Origin: JANOBJ01 sp031411575 | GTDB lineage: Bacteria > Pseudomonadota > Gammaproteobacteria > Burkholderiales > Burkholderiaceae_C | Direction of reading: 5' to 3' | Assembly: GCA_031411575.1 (NCBI GenBank) | Contig: JANOBJ010000114.1 | Span: 1 to 31,678, forward strand | Length of the DNA: 31,678 bases | Part shown: positions 14,976-24,075 of the stretch, piece after piece | Layout: each line of letters starts with the position of its first letter | Numbering within the stretch: the first letter of the stretch is position 1 | Notes under the pieces: model-generated | The model's input: only the letters and a program-made list of their open reading frames with translations | Database searches by the model: none | What the model was told of the DNA's origin: nothing | Made by a program: the position numbers and the translations under genes

Positions 14976-15845
14976 ATGAAACGCATCTTGCTGTTTGCAC
15001 TGACCAACATCGCCGTGGTGGTGGTACTTGGTATCGTGGCGAGCATTTTCGGGCTTAACCGCTTCATTGGCCCGAACGGCATCAGCCTCACGTCGCTGCT
15101 CGGTTTATCGCTGATCATGGGTTTTGGTGGCGCCATCATCTCGCTGCTGATCAGCAAGCCGATGGCCAAGTGGACCACTGGCGCGCGCATCATCAGCCAG
15201 CCGCAGAACGCCGACGAGGCCTGGATCGTGGAGACGGTGCGCAAGTTTGCCGACAAGGCTGGTATCGGCATGCCGGACGTCGCCATCTTCGAGGGCGAGC
15301 CCAACGCATTTGCCACCGGCGCCTTCAAGAACTCGGCGCTGGTTGCCGTGTCCACCGGCTTGCTGGAGGGCATGACGCGGGAAGAAGTGGAAGCCGTGAT
15401 CGGCCACGAGGTGGCGCACGTGGCCAATGGCGATATGGTCACGATGACGCTGATCCAGGGCGTGATGAACACGTTTGTGGTCTTCATCTCGCGCGTGGTG
15501 GGTTACTTTGTCGACAAGGTCATCCTGCGCAACAACAACGATGGCCCCGGCATCGGTTACTACGTGACCACCATCGTCATGGACATTGTGCTGGGCGTAG
15601 TGGCGGCGATGGTCGTGGCCTGGTTCAGCCGCCAGCGCGAGTTCCGCGCCGACGCGGGGGCTGCGGGCCTGATGGGCCGCAAGCAGCCGATGGTGAACGC
15701 GCTGGCCCGCCTGGGCGGCATGCACCCCGGCGAGTTGCCCAAGAGCATGGCGGCGATGGGCATTGCCGGCGGCATCGGCAAGCTGTTCAGCACGCACCCG
15801 CCGATTGAAGAGCGCATTGCGCGCCTTCAGGCCACCCAGGTCTGA
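14976..15845 (+). CDS. htpX: Membrane zinc metalloprotease HtpX
   Basis: This M48-family inner-membrane protease takes part in quality control of membrane proteins. The 289-residue protein has two N-terminal membrane segments (ILLFALTNIAVVVVLGIVAS and LLGLSLIMGFGGAIISLLIS) and the zinc motif HEVAH (144-148, in AVIGHEVAHVANGDMVTMTL). Two further hydrophobic segments follow around 153-170 and 195-215, then REFRADAGAAGLMG, with the third zinc ligand Glu, and the terminal STHPPIEERIARLQ. The start at 14976 is chosen by family similarity (MKRILLFALTN) and by AAAGAAG upstream. An in-frame ATG at 14940 would add 12 residues and lies right at the predicted transcription start. A strong terminator follows at 15924-15958. 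Confidence 0.93.
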   Translation: MKRILLFALTNIAVVVVLGIVASIFGLNRFIGPNGISLTSLLGLSLIMGFGGAIISLLISKPMAKWTTGARIISQPQNADEAWIVETVRKFADKAGIGMPDVAIFEGEPNAFATGAFKNSALVAVSTGLLEGMTREEVEAVIGHEVAHVANGDMVTMTLIQGVMNTFVVFISRVVGYFVDKVILRNNNDGPGIGYYVTTIVMDIVLGVVAAMVVAWFSRQREFRADAGAAGLMGRKQPMVNALARLGGMHPGELPKSMAAMGIAGGIGKLFSTHPPIEERIARLQATQV

Positions 15846-16208
15846 GCGCATCGCGCGGCTGCAAGCCGCGCCCAGTTGACGACCCTGGCCAACGTCTGCC
15901 GGCGTGAAACGTCAAGACCCCGACGACTCAGCGGCCGCCATCGGCCGCTGAGTCGTTTCTGGTGACCACCTGTCTGAACAGTTTCGACGGATGGGTCGGG
16001 TCATCTCTCGGCCCGGTGTCCGTCGGCGCGGAATGCCGGTATCGGGTATGCGGCAGGCTGAACCGTTCTGCGTGGGCGCAGGCACGGCGGTGATGCGGCA
16101 CACGTCCATCGACCACCACCAATAGCCGCGCGACATTCAGGTGATTCATCAAAAAATGAACTGGTCGGTATATATTTTTACCATTCAGTCTTTTGTGAGT
16201 GAACTCCC
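15846..16208. other. Intergenic region of 363 bp between htpX and the MipA-like gene
   Basis: It holds a GCGCGGCTTG-type small hairpin near 15853-15872, the strong terminator at 15924-15958, and an AT-rich stretch near 16145-16190, including TATATT at 16171-16176, that is the likely promoter of the next gene. The remaining 16000-16140 shows no convincing gene, RNA or repeat; an open frame on the minus strand there has no family features. Confidence 0.45.
15924..15958. terminator. Strong intrinsic terminator after htpX
   Basis: A perfect 14-bp inverted repeat, CGACTCAGCGGCCG (15924-15937) with CGGCCGCTGAGTCG (15942-15955) around a CCAT loop, is followed by TTTCT. It lies about 80 nt after the htpX stop. 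Confidence 0.75.
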
Positions 16209-17069
16209 ATGCAAATCCGTTCCGCTGCCTTGCCTGCGTCTCGTCACGCACTGCCCTGCGCCATGGCATTCGCCATCTGTTCAAGCGCAATCGCCCAGCA
16301 GCCCCAGGAGGCCGCTGGTGCGCCCCCGCTGTGGGAACTGGGCGGGTTCACGGTCGGCGTGTCGCAACAGGCCTATCCTGGCTCCGATCAGCAGGTGCAG
16401 CGAGCGCTGGCCCTGCCGTTCTTTATCTACCGGGGTGAGGTGTTCCGCGCTGATCGTGACACCCTGGGCCTGCGTGCCTTCAAGACGCCGGAGTTCGAGC
16501 TGGACATTGGCGTGGCCGGTGCGTTTGGCTCAAGCTCCGAAGAACTGGATGCCCGCCGCGGCATGCGCAAGCTGGGAACGCTGGTGGAACTGGGCCCGCG
16601 CCTCAAATGGAACCTGGGCGAGGCGCCGGGCAATGCCCGCTGGCGTGCTGAATTCCCGTTGCGCGCGGTGTTTGACCTGAGTGACAGCGCAGCGCACCGC
16701 GGCCTGAGCTTTGAGCCGGAGCTGATTTTTGAGCGCCGCGCGCGGGGCGGCTGGACCTACAGTGCCAGCGTCAGCGCCATCGTGGCCGACCGCAAACTGG
16801 CGCGTACTTTTTACGAGGTGACGCCCGCCGAGGCAACCGCCCAGCGGTCGGCCTATTCGGCCAGTAGCGGCCTGGTGGCCTGGCGCCTGTCTACCTCGTT
16901 CTCGCGCAGCCTGAGCCCGGACTGGCGGCTGTTCGGTTTCGCACGGCTGGACACGGTAGCGGGCGCTGCCAATCAGGCCAGCCCGCTGGTGCGCGAGAAA
17001 ACCGGCGCCTCGGTGGGCTTGGGGCTGGTCTACACCTGGATGCGATCGGAGCAACGCGCGCGCGACTGA
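16209..17069 (+). CDS. MipA/OmpV-family outer-membrane protein
   Basis: The 286-residue precursor has a signal peptide (residues 1-29, ending CSSAIAQQ). A beta-rich body with alternating hydrophobic residues follows, including WELGGFTVGVSQQAYPGSDQ near the N-terminus (MipA: GxG...PxYxGS), ALPFFIYRGEVFRADRDTLG, a LEFELDIG-like strand and a final VGLGLVYTWMRSEQ strand. MipA/OmpV proteins are outer-membrane beta-barrels; MipA scaffolds murein enzymes in E. coli, while OmpV-like members are linked to osmolarity or metal responses. The exact role here is unknown. It appears to be a single-gene unit with an AT-rich upstream promoter region and only a weak GTGAG ribosome-binding site. Confidence 0.85.
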   Translation: MQIRSAALPASRHALPCAMAFAICSSAIAQQPQEAAGAPPLWELGGFTVGVSQQAYPGSDQQVQRALALPFFIYRGEVFRADRDTLGLRAFKTPEFELDIGVAGAFGSSSEELDARRGMRKLGTLVELGPRLKWNLGEAPGNARWRAEFPLRAVFDLSDSAAHRGLSFEPELIFERRARGGWTYSASVSAIVADRKLARTFYEVTPAEATAQRSAYSASSGLVAWRLSTSFSRSLSPDWRLFGFARLDTVAGAANQASPLVREKTGASVGLGLVYTWMRSEQRARD

Positions 17070-17100
17070 TGGCCGTGCGGTGGGTTCACCACCCAGCGCA

Positions 17101-18813
17101 TCAGCCCGTCATCGCCCGCGCCACCGCCTCCCCCACGCGAATCCCGTCCACCCCGGCCGAGAGGATGCCGCCGGCGTAACTGGCGCCCTCGCCGGCCGGG
17201 TACAGGCCGCGCACGTTGAGGCTCTGGAAATCGTTGCCGCGCGTGATCTTGAGCGGCGACGAGGTGCGCGTTTCCACGCCGGTCAGCACGGCGTCGGGCA
17301 TGTCGTAGCCCCTGATCTTGCGGCCGAACACGGGCAGCGCCTCGCGCATGGCGTCAATCGCGTAGGCCGGCAGTGCGCCGTGCAAGTCACCCAGTCGCAC
17401 GCCAGGCTGGTACGAAGGCACCACGCTGCCCAGCTGTGTGGACGGGCGGCCCTCGATGAAGTCGCCGACCAGCTGGCCTGGCGCCTCGTAGTTGCTGCCG
17501 CCCAGCTGGTAGGCGTTTGACTCAAGCTGGCGTTGCAGCACGATGCCCGCCAGCGGATGGTGGCTGCGCCCGGCCGGCAACTCCAGGTTGCCGAAGGTGT
17601 CACCGAGAGTCGCCTCAAACGCCGCCAGGTCGGTGGGGTAATCGCCCGGCTCGATGCCAACCACGATGCCCGCGTTGGCGTTGCGTTCGTTGCGCGAGTA
17701 CTGGCTCATGCCGTTGGTGACCACCCGCCCCGGCTCGGAAGTGGCGGCCACGACGGTGCCGCCCGGGCACATGCAAAAGCTGTACACGGCGCGCCCATTG
17801 CTCGCGTGGTGCACCAGCTTGTAGTCGGCCGCGCCGAGCAGCGGATGGCCCGCATGCCGGCCCCAGCGCGCCCGGTCGATCAGCCCCTGCGGGTGCTCGA
17901 TGCGAAAGCCGATGGAAAAAGGCTTGGCTTCCATGAACACGCCGCGCCGGTACAGCATGGCAAAGGTGTCGCGCGAGCTGTGCCCCAGCGCCATCACCAC
18001 ATGGTCGGCCCGTAGCTCGCGGGTGTGGCCGGTCTGCTGGTCGTACACCTGCAGACCGCGCAACACCTTGCCATGGGGGCCCTGTTCGAGCAGCACATCC
18101 GACACACGCTGCTCAAACCGAATCTCGCCGCCCAGCGCAATGATCTGCGCGCGCATGTTTTCCACCACCTTCACCAGCTTGAAGGTGCCGATGTGCGGGT
18201 GCGCCTCGTACAGGATGTCAGGCGGCGCGCCCGCCTTGACGAATTCATGCATGACCTTGCGGCCGAGGTAACGCGGATCCTTGATCTGGCTGTAGAGCTT
18301 GCCGTCGGAAAATGTGCCGGCGCCACCCTCGCCAAACTGCACATTGCTCTCGGGATTCAGCACGTTTTTGCGCCACAGGCCCCAGGTGTCCTGGGTGCGT
18401 TCGCGCACGGGCTTGCCGCGCTCCAGCACGATCGGCCGAAAGCCCATTTGCGCCAGCGACAGCGCCGCAAATATGCCGCACGGGCCGAACCCCACCACCA
18501 CCGGACGCAGCGGCACGTCCGCGGGCGCCTGAACGGGCGGGTGCCACACCATGTCGGGAGTGGGCTGTACGTGGGGTTTGCCGGCCAGCGCGGCCAGCAC
18601 GGCCGCTTCCCGCGTGGGATCGGCCAGCGTGACATCCACGATGTAGACCACCTGCAACTCAGCCTTGCGCGCGTCAAAGCTGCGCTTGAAAACATGGACG
18701 CTGGCAATGCCCGTCGGCGGCAACGCCAGCAGGCGGGCTGCTGCGGCACGGAGTTCGGAATCGGGCTGTTCAGCCGCGCCCAGCGGCAGTTTGATCTCGG
18801 AGAGACGGATCAT
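17101..18813 (-). CDS. FAD-dependent oxidoreductase (COG2509-type flavoprotein)
   Basis: The 570-residue protein starts with a small alpha/beta domain (residues 1-95: MIRLSEIKLPLG, VHVFKRSFDARKAELQVVYI). A Rossmann FAD-binding motif VVVGFGPCGIFAALSLAQMG and LERGKPVRERTQDTWGLWRK follow. Further motifs are NVQFGEGGAGTFSDGKLYSQ, VMALGHSSRDTF and a C-terminal FAD block GLYPAGEGASYAGGILSAGV. This domain order is that of the conserved but uncharacterised COG2509 dehydrogenases; the substrate is unknown. ATG at 18813 is preceded by GAGGAAAACA and matches the conserved MIRLSEIKLP; a TTG 12 nt upstream is less likely. It follows cysK on the same strand with a 97-nt gap, so the two may be co-transcribed. 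Confidence 0.88.
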   Translation of the reverse strand: MIRLSEIKLPLGAAEQPDSELRAAAARLLALPPTGIASVHVFKRSFDARKAELQVVYIVDVTLADPTREAAVLAALAGKPHVQPTPDMVWHPPVQAPADVPLRPVVVGFGPCGIFAALSLAQMGFRPIVLERGKPVRERTQDTWGLWRKNVLNPESNVQFGEGGAGTFSDGKLYSQIKDPRYLGRKVMHEFVKAGAPPDILYEAHPHIGTFKLVKVVENMRAQIIALGGEIRFEQRVSDVLLEQGPHGKVLRGLQVYDQQTGHTRELRADHVVMALGHSSRDTFAMLYRRGVFMEAKPFSIGFRIEHPQGLIDRARWGRHAGHPLLGAADYKLVHHASNGRAVYSFCMCPGGTVVAATSEPGRVVTNGMSQYSRNERNANAGIVVGIEPGDYPTDLAAFEATLGDTFGNLELPAGRSHHPLAGIVLQRQLESNAYQLGGSNYEAPGQLVGDFIEGRPSTQLGSVVPSYQPGVRLGDLHGALPAYAIDAMREALPVFGRKIRGYDMPDAVLTGVETRTSSPLKITRGNDFQSLNVRGLYPAGEGASYAGGILSAGVDGIRVGEAVARAMTG

Positions 18814-18910
18814 TGTTTTCCTCAAGGCTTGTAGTTATCAAGCAGAGGCACCGATGATAATCGCCGCCCGTTGGGCAGCGGTTGCCGCGGTGGTTGGCAG
18901 GGCCAGAAAC

Positions 18911-19828
<918 letters not shown>

Positions 19829-19877
19829 GGGGGCTCCTTGGCGTGGACGGAAACAGGCGGTGATTGTGGCGCACTGC

Positions 19878-19883
19878 GATAAT
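19878..19883 (+). promoter_or_regulatory. Probable -10 (GATAAT) of rnpB
   Basis: GATAAT ends 8 nt before the conserved 5' end of the RNase P RNA at 19892, the expected distance to a transcription start. A matching -35 is not obvious. Confidence 0.5.
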
Positions 19884-19891
19884 GCTTGTGT

Positions 19892-20222
19892 GAAGCCCGC
19901 CAGACCGCCGCTGGTGCAATCTGGGAAACCAGGCACTGGAGGAACGTCCGGACTGCACAGGGCAGCGTAGCAGGTAACACCTGTCCACCGTGAGGTGAGG
20001 ATCAGAGCAACAGAGACGAGTCGCTTCGGGGCAACCTGGGGCGGGTGAAACGGGCAATCTCTACGCGCAGCAATACCAAGTAGGCCAGCGTTGATCCGGT
20101 CCCGGAGAGCTGGCGGGTAGGTAGCACCGAGCCGGGTGGGCAACTCCCGGCCCAGAGTAATGGCGGTCACGCCCCGGGCAACCGGGGTGCACAGAATCCG
20201 GCTTACCGGCGGACTTCACACT
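19892..20222 (+). ncRNA. rnpB: RNase P RNA (class A)
   Basis: The catalytic RNA matures tRNA 5' ends. The 5' strand GAAGCCCGCCAGACCGCCGC and the closing 3' strand ACCGGCGGACTTCAC form the P1 helix. Hallmark conserved segments are present in order: GAGGAACGTCCGGACTGCAC (CR-I region), CAGGGCAG, GGGTGAAACGGGCAATCTCT, and the 3' segment CACAGAATCCGGCTTACCGG (CR-V; ACAGAAYCCGGCTTAT/C in bacteria). The length of about 330 nt fits beta-proteobacterial type A RNAs. A T6 tract right after P1 (20222 onward) provides termination. Any open frames overlapping it are spurious. Confidence 0.96.
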
Positions 20223-20375
20223 TTTTTCGGCCGTGCACGTCTGGCAGTCGGGTCGGCGCGCGACGGCCACCCACACGTTGCCGGCTGCACGCGCGGCACC
20301 CAGAAACGCATACCCCCGCTACTCAGGCAGCACAACCCGCGCCACCGGGTGACGCCGACCCCCGGATGACTGAGG

Positions 20376-21128
20376 TCAGTACCGGCCCGACAGCAGTGCG
20401 CCCGCGTTCGGCACACGGGTTTCAAGGCCCAATCGCTTCAGCATCGCGTAGGTGGTGCAAACAGCGGCCGAAACCACGGGCAAGCCCAGGTTGTCCTGCG
20501 CCACCTGAATGGACGCCAGTGACGGCATCTGCACACAGGCTGAAATCACGACCACATCAACGCCCTTGGTATCGAGACGGCGCACCAGCTCGGCCGGTGC
20601 CTTGGGATCCTGCGCGCCCACCTGCAGATTGTCGGCAATCTCCAGCGACAGGCTGTCATGCACGGCAATGCCTTCATGTTCGATGTAGTCCACCACCAGC
20701 TGGGTCAATGGCTTCAAGTAGGGCGTGAGGATGGACACACGCCTGGCGCCGAGCGCTTTGAGCCCTTCAACCAGGGCACCGGCGCTGGATACGACCGGTG
20801 CGGGCTTCTGGTTCGCGACGGTCACGGCATGCAGGCGCTGCTCGGACTCGCGGTGGTAGCCCAGGCCCATGCTCATGATGGCGACCAGGCAGGCGTAGCC
20901 CATCACGTCCATCCTGCCGTCAGACAGCTCCAGGGCGCAACGATCAGAATCTCGGTCCATCGCGGCCAGCTCCTCCCGGGTCACTTTCTGCATCCGCATG
21001 CGGCTCGAATGGAAACTGAAGCGCTCGGGCAGCACCTGCTCACGGGCGCGCAGCATGGCCGGAATTTCGGTTTCCATGGTGGTGTTGGAACTGGGCACGA
21101 TCTGCCCAATGCGATAGGTGCGGCTCAT
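20376..21128 (-). CDS. Maleate isomerase (maleate cis-trans isomerase, Asp/Glu racemase superfamily)
   Basis: The 250-residue protein opens RIGQIVPSSNTTMETEIPAM, the signature start of maleate isomerases such as NicE/MaiA. Two catalytic cysteines of the superfamily are present in MGYACLVAIMSMG and VVISACVQMPSL. The enzyme converts maleate to fumarate without cofactor, the last step of nicotinate and some aromatic degradation routes. ATG at 21128 follows AAAGGA. The gene starts 20 nt after the stop of a Bug binding-protein gene on the same strand, suggesting that the binding protein captures maleate or a precursor. No other nicotinate-degradation genes are in the window. Arylmalonate decarboxylase is a related alternative but fits less well. 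Confidence 0.85.
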   Translation of the reverse strand: MSRTYRIGQIVPSSNTTMETEIPAMLRAREQVLPERFSFHSSRMRMQKVTREELAAMDRDSDRCALELSDGRMDVMGYACLVAIMSMGLGYHRESEQRLHAVTVANQKPAPVVSSAGALVEGLKALGARRVSILTPYLKPLTQLVVDYIEHEGIAVHDSLSLEIADNLQVGAQDPKAPAELVRRLDTKGVDVVVISACVQMPSLASIQVAQDNLGLPVVSAAVCTTYAMLKRLGLETRVPNAGALLSGRY

Positions 21129-21148
21129 GGCAAGGTCCTTTCGGTTTC

Positions 21149-22108
21149 TCAATCGGCCTTGATACCCGCGCCCTTGATGGTTTTGGCCCAGTAGGTGGTT
21201 TCGGTGGCAACCAGCTTGCCCAGTGCATCTGGGGGCAGGTAGCGCAACTCGATGCCCGCCGCATCGGCGCGTTGCTTGGTCTCGGGCTGCTCCAGCGCCT
21301 TCTTGACATCGGCGGTGAGCTTGGCGATGACGGCGGGTGGGGTGGCTGCCGGGGCAAACAGGCCCACCCAAGCCTCCAGTTTGAAGTCTGGCATGCCGGC
21401 TTCGGCGGTGGTGGGCACGTTGGGCAGGCTCGGATGGCGCGTGTTGCCCGTCACCGCGAAGGCTTTCAGCTTGCCGCTGATGACATGCTGCATCACCGAA
21501 GGCGGCGTGGTCATGAACACCTGCACCTGGCCTGCCAGCACATCCTGTACCGCCGGACCGGAGCCGCGATAGGGTATGTGGGTGATGAACGAACCCGTTT
21601 GCTGCTTGAAGATTTCGGTACCGATGTGTGAGAGTGAGCCGTTGCCCTGCGAGGCGTAGTTCAGCTTGCCCGGATGGGTCTTGAGATAGGCAATGAATTC
21701 CTTGAGGTTGGTCGCGGGCACGCTCGGGTGCGCGGCGATCACGTTGGTGGCCACCGTAAGCAGCGCAACCGGGGCGAAATCCTTGGCTTCCCAGGGCAGA
21801 TTCGGGGTGAGCGCCGGGTTGCCCACGTGGTAGGCCGAATACGAAATCAGCAGCTGGTAGCCGTCGGCTTTGGCACGCGCCACCTGGCCGTAGGCCACGT
21901 TGCCGCTGCCGCCAGCCTTGTTGTCGATCACCACCGACTGGCCGATGATGCGCGACAGCGACTCGCTGAGCATCCGGGCTGACGTGTCGACCACGCCACC
22001 GGGCGGGTTCGGCACGATCAGGGTGATCGGTTTGCTGGGATACGCATCCTGCGCGAACACCAGGGTACCCAGGCACAGTGCGCCGAAGGTAAGGACTTGC
22101 TTGAACAT
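21149..22108 (-). CDS. Bug-family tripartite tricarboxylate transporter substrate-binding protein
   Basis: The 319-residue precursor has a short signal peptide (MFKQVLTFGALCLGTLVFAQ, cleaved near FAQ-DA). The Bug hallmarks are YPSKPITLIVPNPPGGVVDT, VVIDNKAGGSGNVAYGQVAR, ADGYQLL, THIPYRGSGPAVQDVLAGQV, SLPNVPTTAEAGMPDF and VGLFAPAATPP. It is predicted to be a periplasmic carboxylate receptor. It is the first gene of a two-gene unit with the maleate isomerase gene, which points to a C4 or related dicarboxylate as ligand (inference). GGAGACAACTG precedes the ATG. A 9-bp inverted repeat (22199-22225) sits about 90 bp upstream and could be its operator. No TctAB carrier is adjacent. Confidence 0.9.
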   Translation of the reverse strand: MFKQVLTFGALCLGTLVFAQDAYPSKPITLIVPNPPGGVVDTSARMLSESLSRIIGQSVVIDNKAGGSGNVAYGQVARAKADGYQLLISYSAYHVGNPALTPNLPWEAKDFAPVALLTVATNVIAAHPSVPATNLKEFIAYLKTHPGKLNYASQGNGSLSHIGTEIFKQQTGSFITHIPYRGSGPAVQDVLAGQVQVFMTTPPSVMQHVISGKLKAFAVTGNTRHPSLPNVPTTAEAGMPDFKLEAWVGLFAPAATPPAVIAKLTADVKKALEQPETKQRADAAGIELRYLPPDALGKLVATETTYWAKTIKGAGIKAD

Positions 22109-22198
22109 CAGTTGTCTCCGAAAAAAACGTGGGGTGGCGCAGATGGCCAGGACTGGCGCGAACGGTTGGCGTTTCGACGCAGCGTGTCCAATGTAATG

Positions 22199-22225
22199 CT
22201 GATTTTGATCTGTGGCCAAAATCAG
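22199..22225. promoter_or_regulatory. Inverted repeat upstream of the Bug/maleate isomerase unit
   Basis: CTGATTTTG (22199-22207) and CAAAATCAG (22217-22225) are perfect 9-bp arms with a 9-nt spacer. It lies between the kinase stop (22233) and the Bug start (22108). It is AT-rich with no following T-tract, so an operator is more likely than a terminator. Confidence 0.45.
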
Positions 22226-22232
22226 CGACGGC

Positions 22233-24017
22233 CTATCGGGACTGTGCACCCGCAGTTGGCTTGGGTTCGCCGGGCGCGAGTTTCCGTGACAACGCCGCCG
22301 ACAGCGCGTCTTCGAGCATCTGGATGTCCACCGGCTTGCGCAGCAGGGGCACCCCGTGGTCGCGCGCCGCGTCGGCAATATCGGGGCCGGTGTCAGCCGT
22401 CACCATGACCACCGGCAGATCGGGGTGGCGGTGGCGCAGTTGTTCGATCGCGTCAAACCCGTCACCATCTTCGGCCAGCCGCCAGTCCACGACCGCGGCG
22501 TCGGCCAGCAAAGCCTGTGGCAGAGCCTCAGCCACGGTTGCCGCGGGCAAGGCTTGCGCACCGATGTGCGCCAGTGCGTTGGCATAGGCACCTCGCACCA
22601 TCGAATCGTCGTCGAGCACCAGTACCCGCCGTCCGGCCAGGCCGGCAGTGCGGGACGTCGCAGCGGGCAGGGGTTCGGCCTTGGCCACAGGCATGCGCCA
22701 CCGGAACGTCGCACCCTGGTCTGGCGCCGAATCCAGCCTGATCTGCAGGCCAAGCAGGGCCGCGGCACGCCGCACGATGCCCAGCCCGAGACCGTGGCCC
22801 TGCGGCGCTTCGCCATCGCGCGCCGGCAGGCGTACCAGGTCTTCGAAGATCAGGCGATGGTGCTCGGGCGCAATGCCCGGCCCGCTGTCGCGCACCGACA
22901 CGTCCACCTGGTTGCGATCGATGGTCGCGGCGATCTCAACGCGGCCCGAGCGGGTGAACTTGATCGCGTTGTCGATCAGGTTGGCGAGCATGCGGCGCAG
23001 CAGGTCGGGATCGGTGACCACGCAGGTTCCGGCCGGGCAATCGGTGCGCAGCACGAGGCCACGGGCGGCAGCGGCCGCCCGAAAACTGGCCGCCACGCGG
23101 TCCAGGAGCACATCAAGCCGTACGCGGACGGGATTCGCCACCACCACGCCGGCATCTAGCTTGGAAATATCGAGCAGCGCATCCAGCGTCGAGCGCAGCT
23201 GTTCAACGCTGGCGCCAATATCGTGCGCCATCGCCCGGGCTTCCGCCTGCAGCGGCAGACGGGCCAGCTCGCCGCTGTTGAGCGTCAGCGCCTGCAGGGG
23301 TTGGCGCAGATCGTGGCTTGCCGCCGCGAGGAAGCGGCTCTTTTCACGATTGGCCTGCACGGCCGCATCGCGCGCACGTTCCAGCTCGGTGCGCTCGGCC
23401 GCTAGGTGGCGTGCCAGGGCTTCGTTTTCCAGCCGGATGCGAAACGATTGCTCGAATGTCGCCAGGTTGCCCCGTGCAAATCGCATCTGCACCCCAAAGA
23501 ACAGCAGCACCAGGGCGGCCACTGCCCAGCCTAGCCAGGGACCGGCAAACACCCACACCAGCGCAATGGGCACGAACATGGGCGCGGCGTAGGCGATGTA
23601 GGCGCGGATGACCGTCGCGCTCACTGACACCCCTCCCGCCCCGAGCGACACCAGGATCATCGTCAGCACCGCGTCGAGCGTGGTGTCCAGCCACACCATG
23701 AAGACCGAAGCCAGGCCATAGCACGCGCCGATGACGAAATTCCAGCGCACCGTGGCACGCAGCCGCTCCGCGATCGGGGTGTCGCGGTCAGCCGCCATGC
23801 GCACCAGCGCGGCCGATCGCAACTCACGGCTCACCAGCACCGCCGCCACCCAGGCGATCACGACGCCAGGCGGCGCGCTGCTCCACGCCACCGCGGCGAT
23901 CACCACCGCGGTGAGGGCGACCTGCCAGCGCACGCCCGCCACCTGGTCTGCCAGCACCTGCAGGCGGCGCTCGTCGAGATCGTCAACACCCGTTTCGTGT
24001 GGTGACGCGGTCGTCAT
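22233..24017 (-). CDS. Hybrid sensor histidine kinase with C-terminal receiver domain
   Basis: The 594-residue protein begins with several hydrophobic segments (about residues 30-62, 92-130, 138-176), forming a membrane sensor without an obvious large periplasmic domain. A coiled linker (185-225) leads to the HisKA domain with SRFLAAASHDLRQPLQALTL (phospho-accepting His235). The HATPase domain has N-box ANLIDNAIKF (Asn350), DSGPGIAPE and GHGLGLGI. The receiver domain (464-575) has VLDDDSMVR, phospho-acceptor Asp511 in VVDWRL, VMVTAD and Lys561 in LLRKPVD. All catalytic residues are intact. The gene follows the NarL-type regulator by 58 nt on the same strand, so they are probably co-transcribed partners. 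The stimulus is unknown. Confidence 0.9.
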   Translation of the reverse strand: MTTASPHETGVDDLDERRLQVLADQVAGVRWQVALTAVVIAAVAWSSAPPGVVIAWVAAVLVSRELRSAALVRMAADRDTPIAERLRATVRWNFVIGACYGLASVFMVWLDTTLDAVLTMILVSLGAGGVSVSATVIRAYIAYAAPMFVPIALVWVFAGPWLGWAVAALVLLFFGVQMRFARGNLATFEQSFRIRLENEALARHLAAERTELERARDAAVQANREKSRFLAAASHDLRQPLQALTLNSGELARLPLQAEARAMAHDIGASVEQLRSTLDALLDISKLDAGVVVANPVRVRLDVLLDRVAASFRAAAAARGLVLRTDCPAGTCVVTDPDLLRRMLANLIDNAIKFTRSGRVEIAATIDRNQVDVSVRDSGPGIAPEHHRLIFEDLVRLPARDGEAPQGHGLGLGIVRRAAALLGLQIRLDSAPDQGATFRWRMPVAKAEPLPAATSRTAGLAGRRVLVLDDDSMVRGAYANALAHIGAQALPAATVAEALPQALLADAAVVDWRLAEDGDGFDAIEQLRHRHPDLPVVMVTADTGPDIADAARDHGVPLLRKPVDIQMLEDALSAALSRKLAPGEPKPTAGAQSR

Positions 24018-24075
24018 GGATGTTCCCCCCTGCCGCGCGTGACGGCGCGAGGGGTGTCAGCCAGGCGGGCCGCGC

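Noticed and set aside
15928..16290. Minus-strand open frame of 120 codons after htpX
   Set aside because: It has Arg/His-rich, low-complexity composition, no ribosome-binding site, and overlaps both the terminator and the MipA-like gene start.
18814..18825. TTG start for the FAD oxidoreductase gene
   Set aside because: The ATG at 18813 has GAGGAAAACA in front and begins the conserved N-terminus; the TTG would use up that ribosome-binding site.
19892..20222. Open frames across the rnpB region
   Set aside because: The RNase P RNA is unmistakable from its conserved segments and P1 pairing; overlapping frames are chance.
22199..22225. Inverted repeat as intrinsic terminator of the histidine kinase gene
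   Set aside because: The stem is AT-rich and is not followed by a T-tract in the minus direction; an operator reading is better, though not proven.
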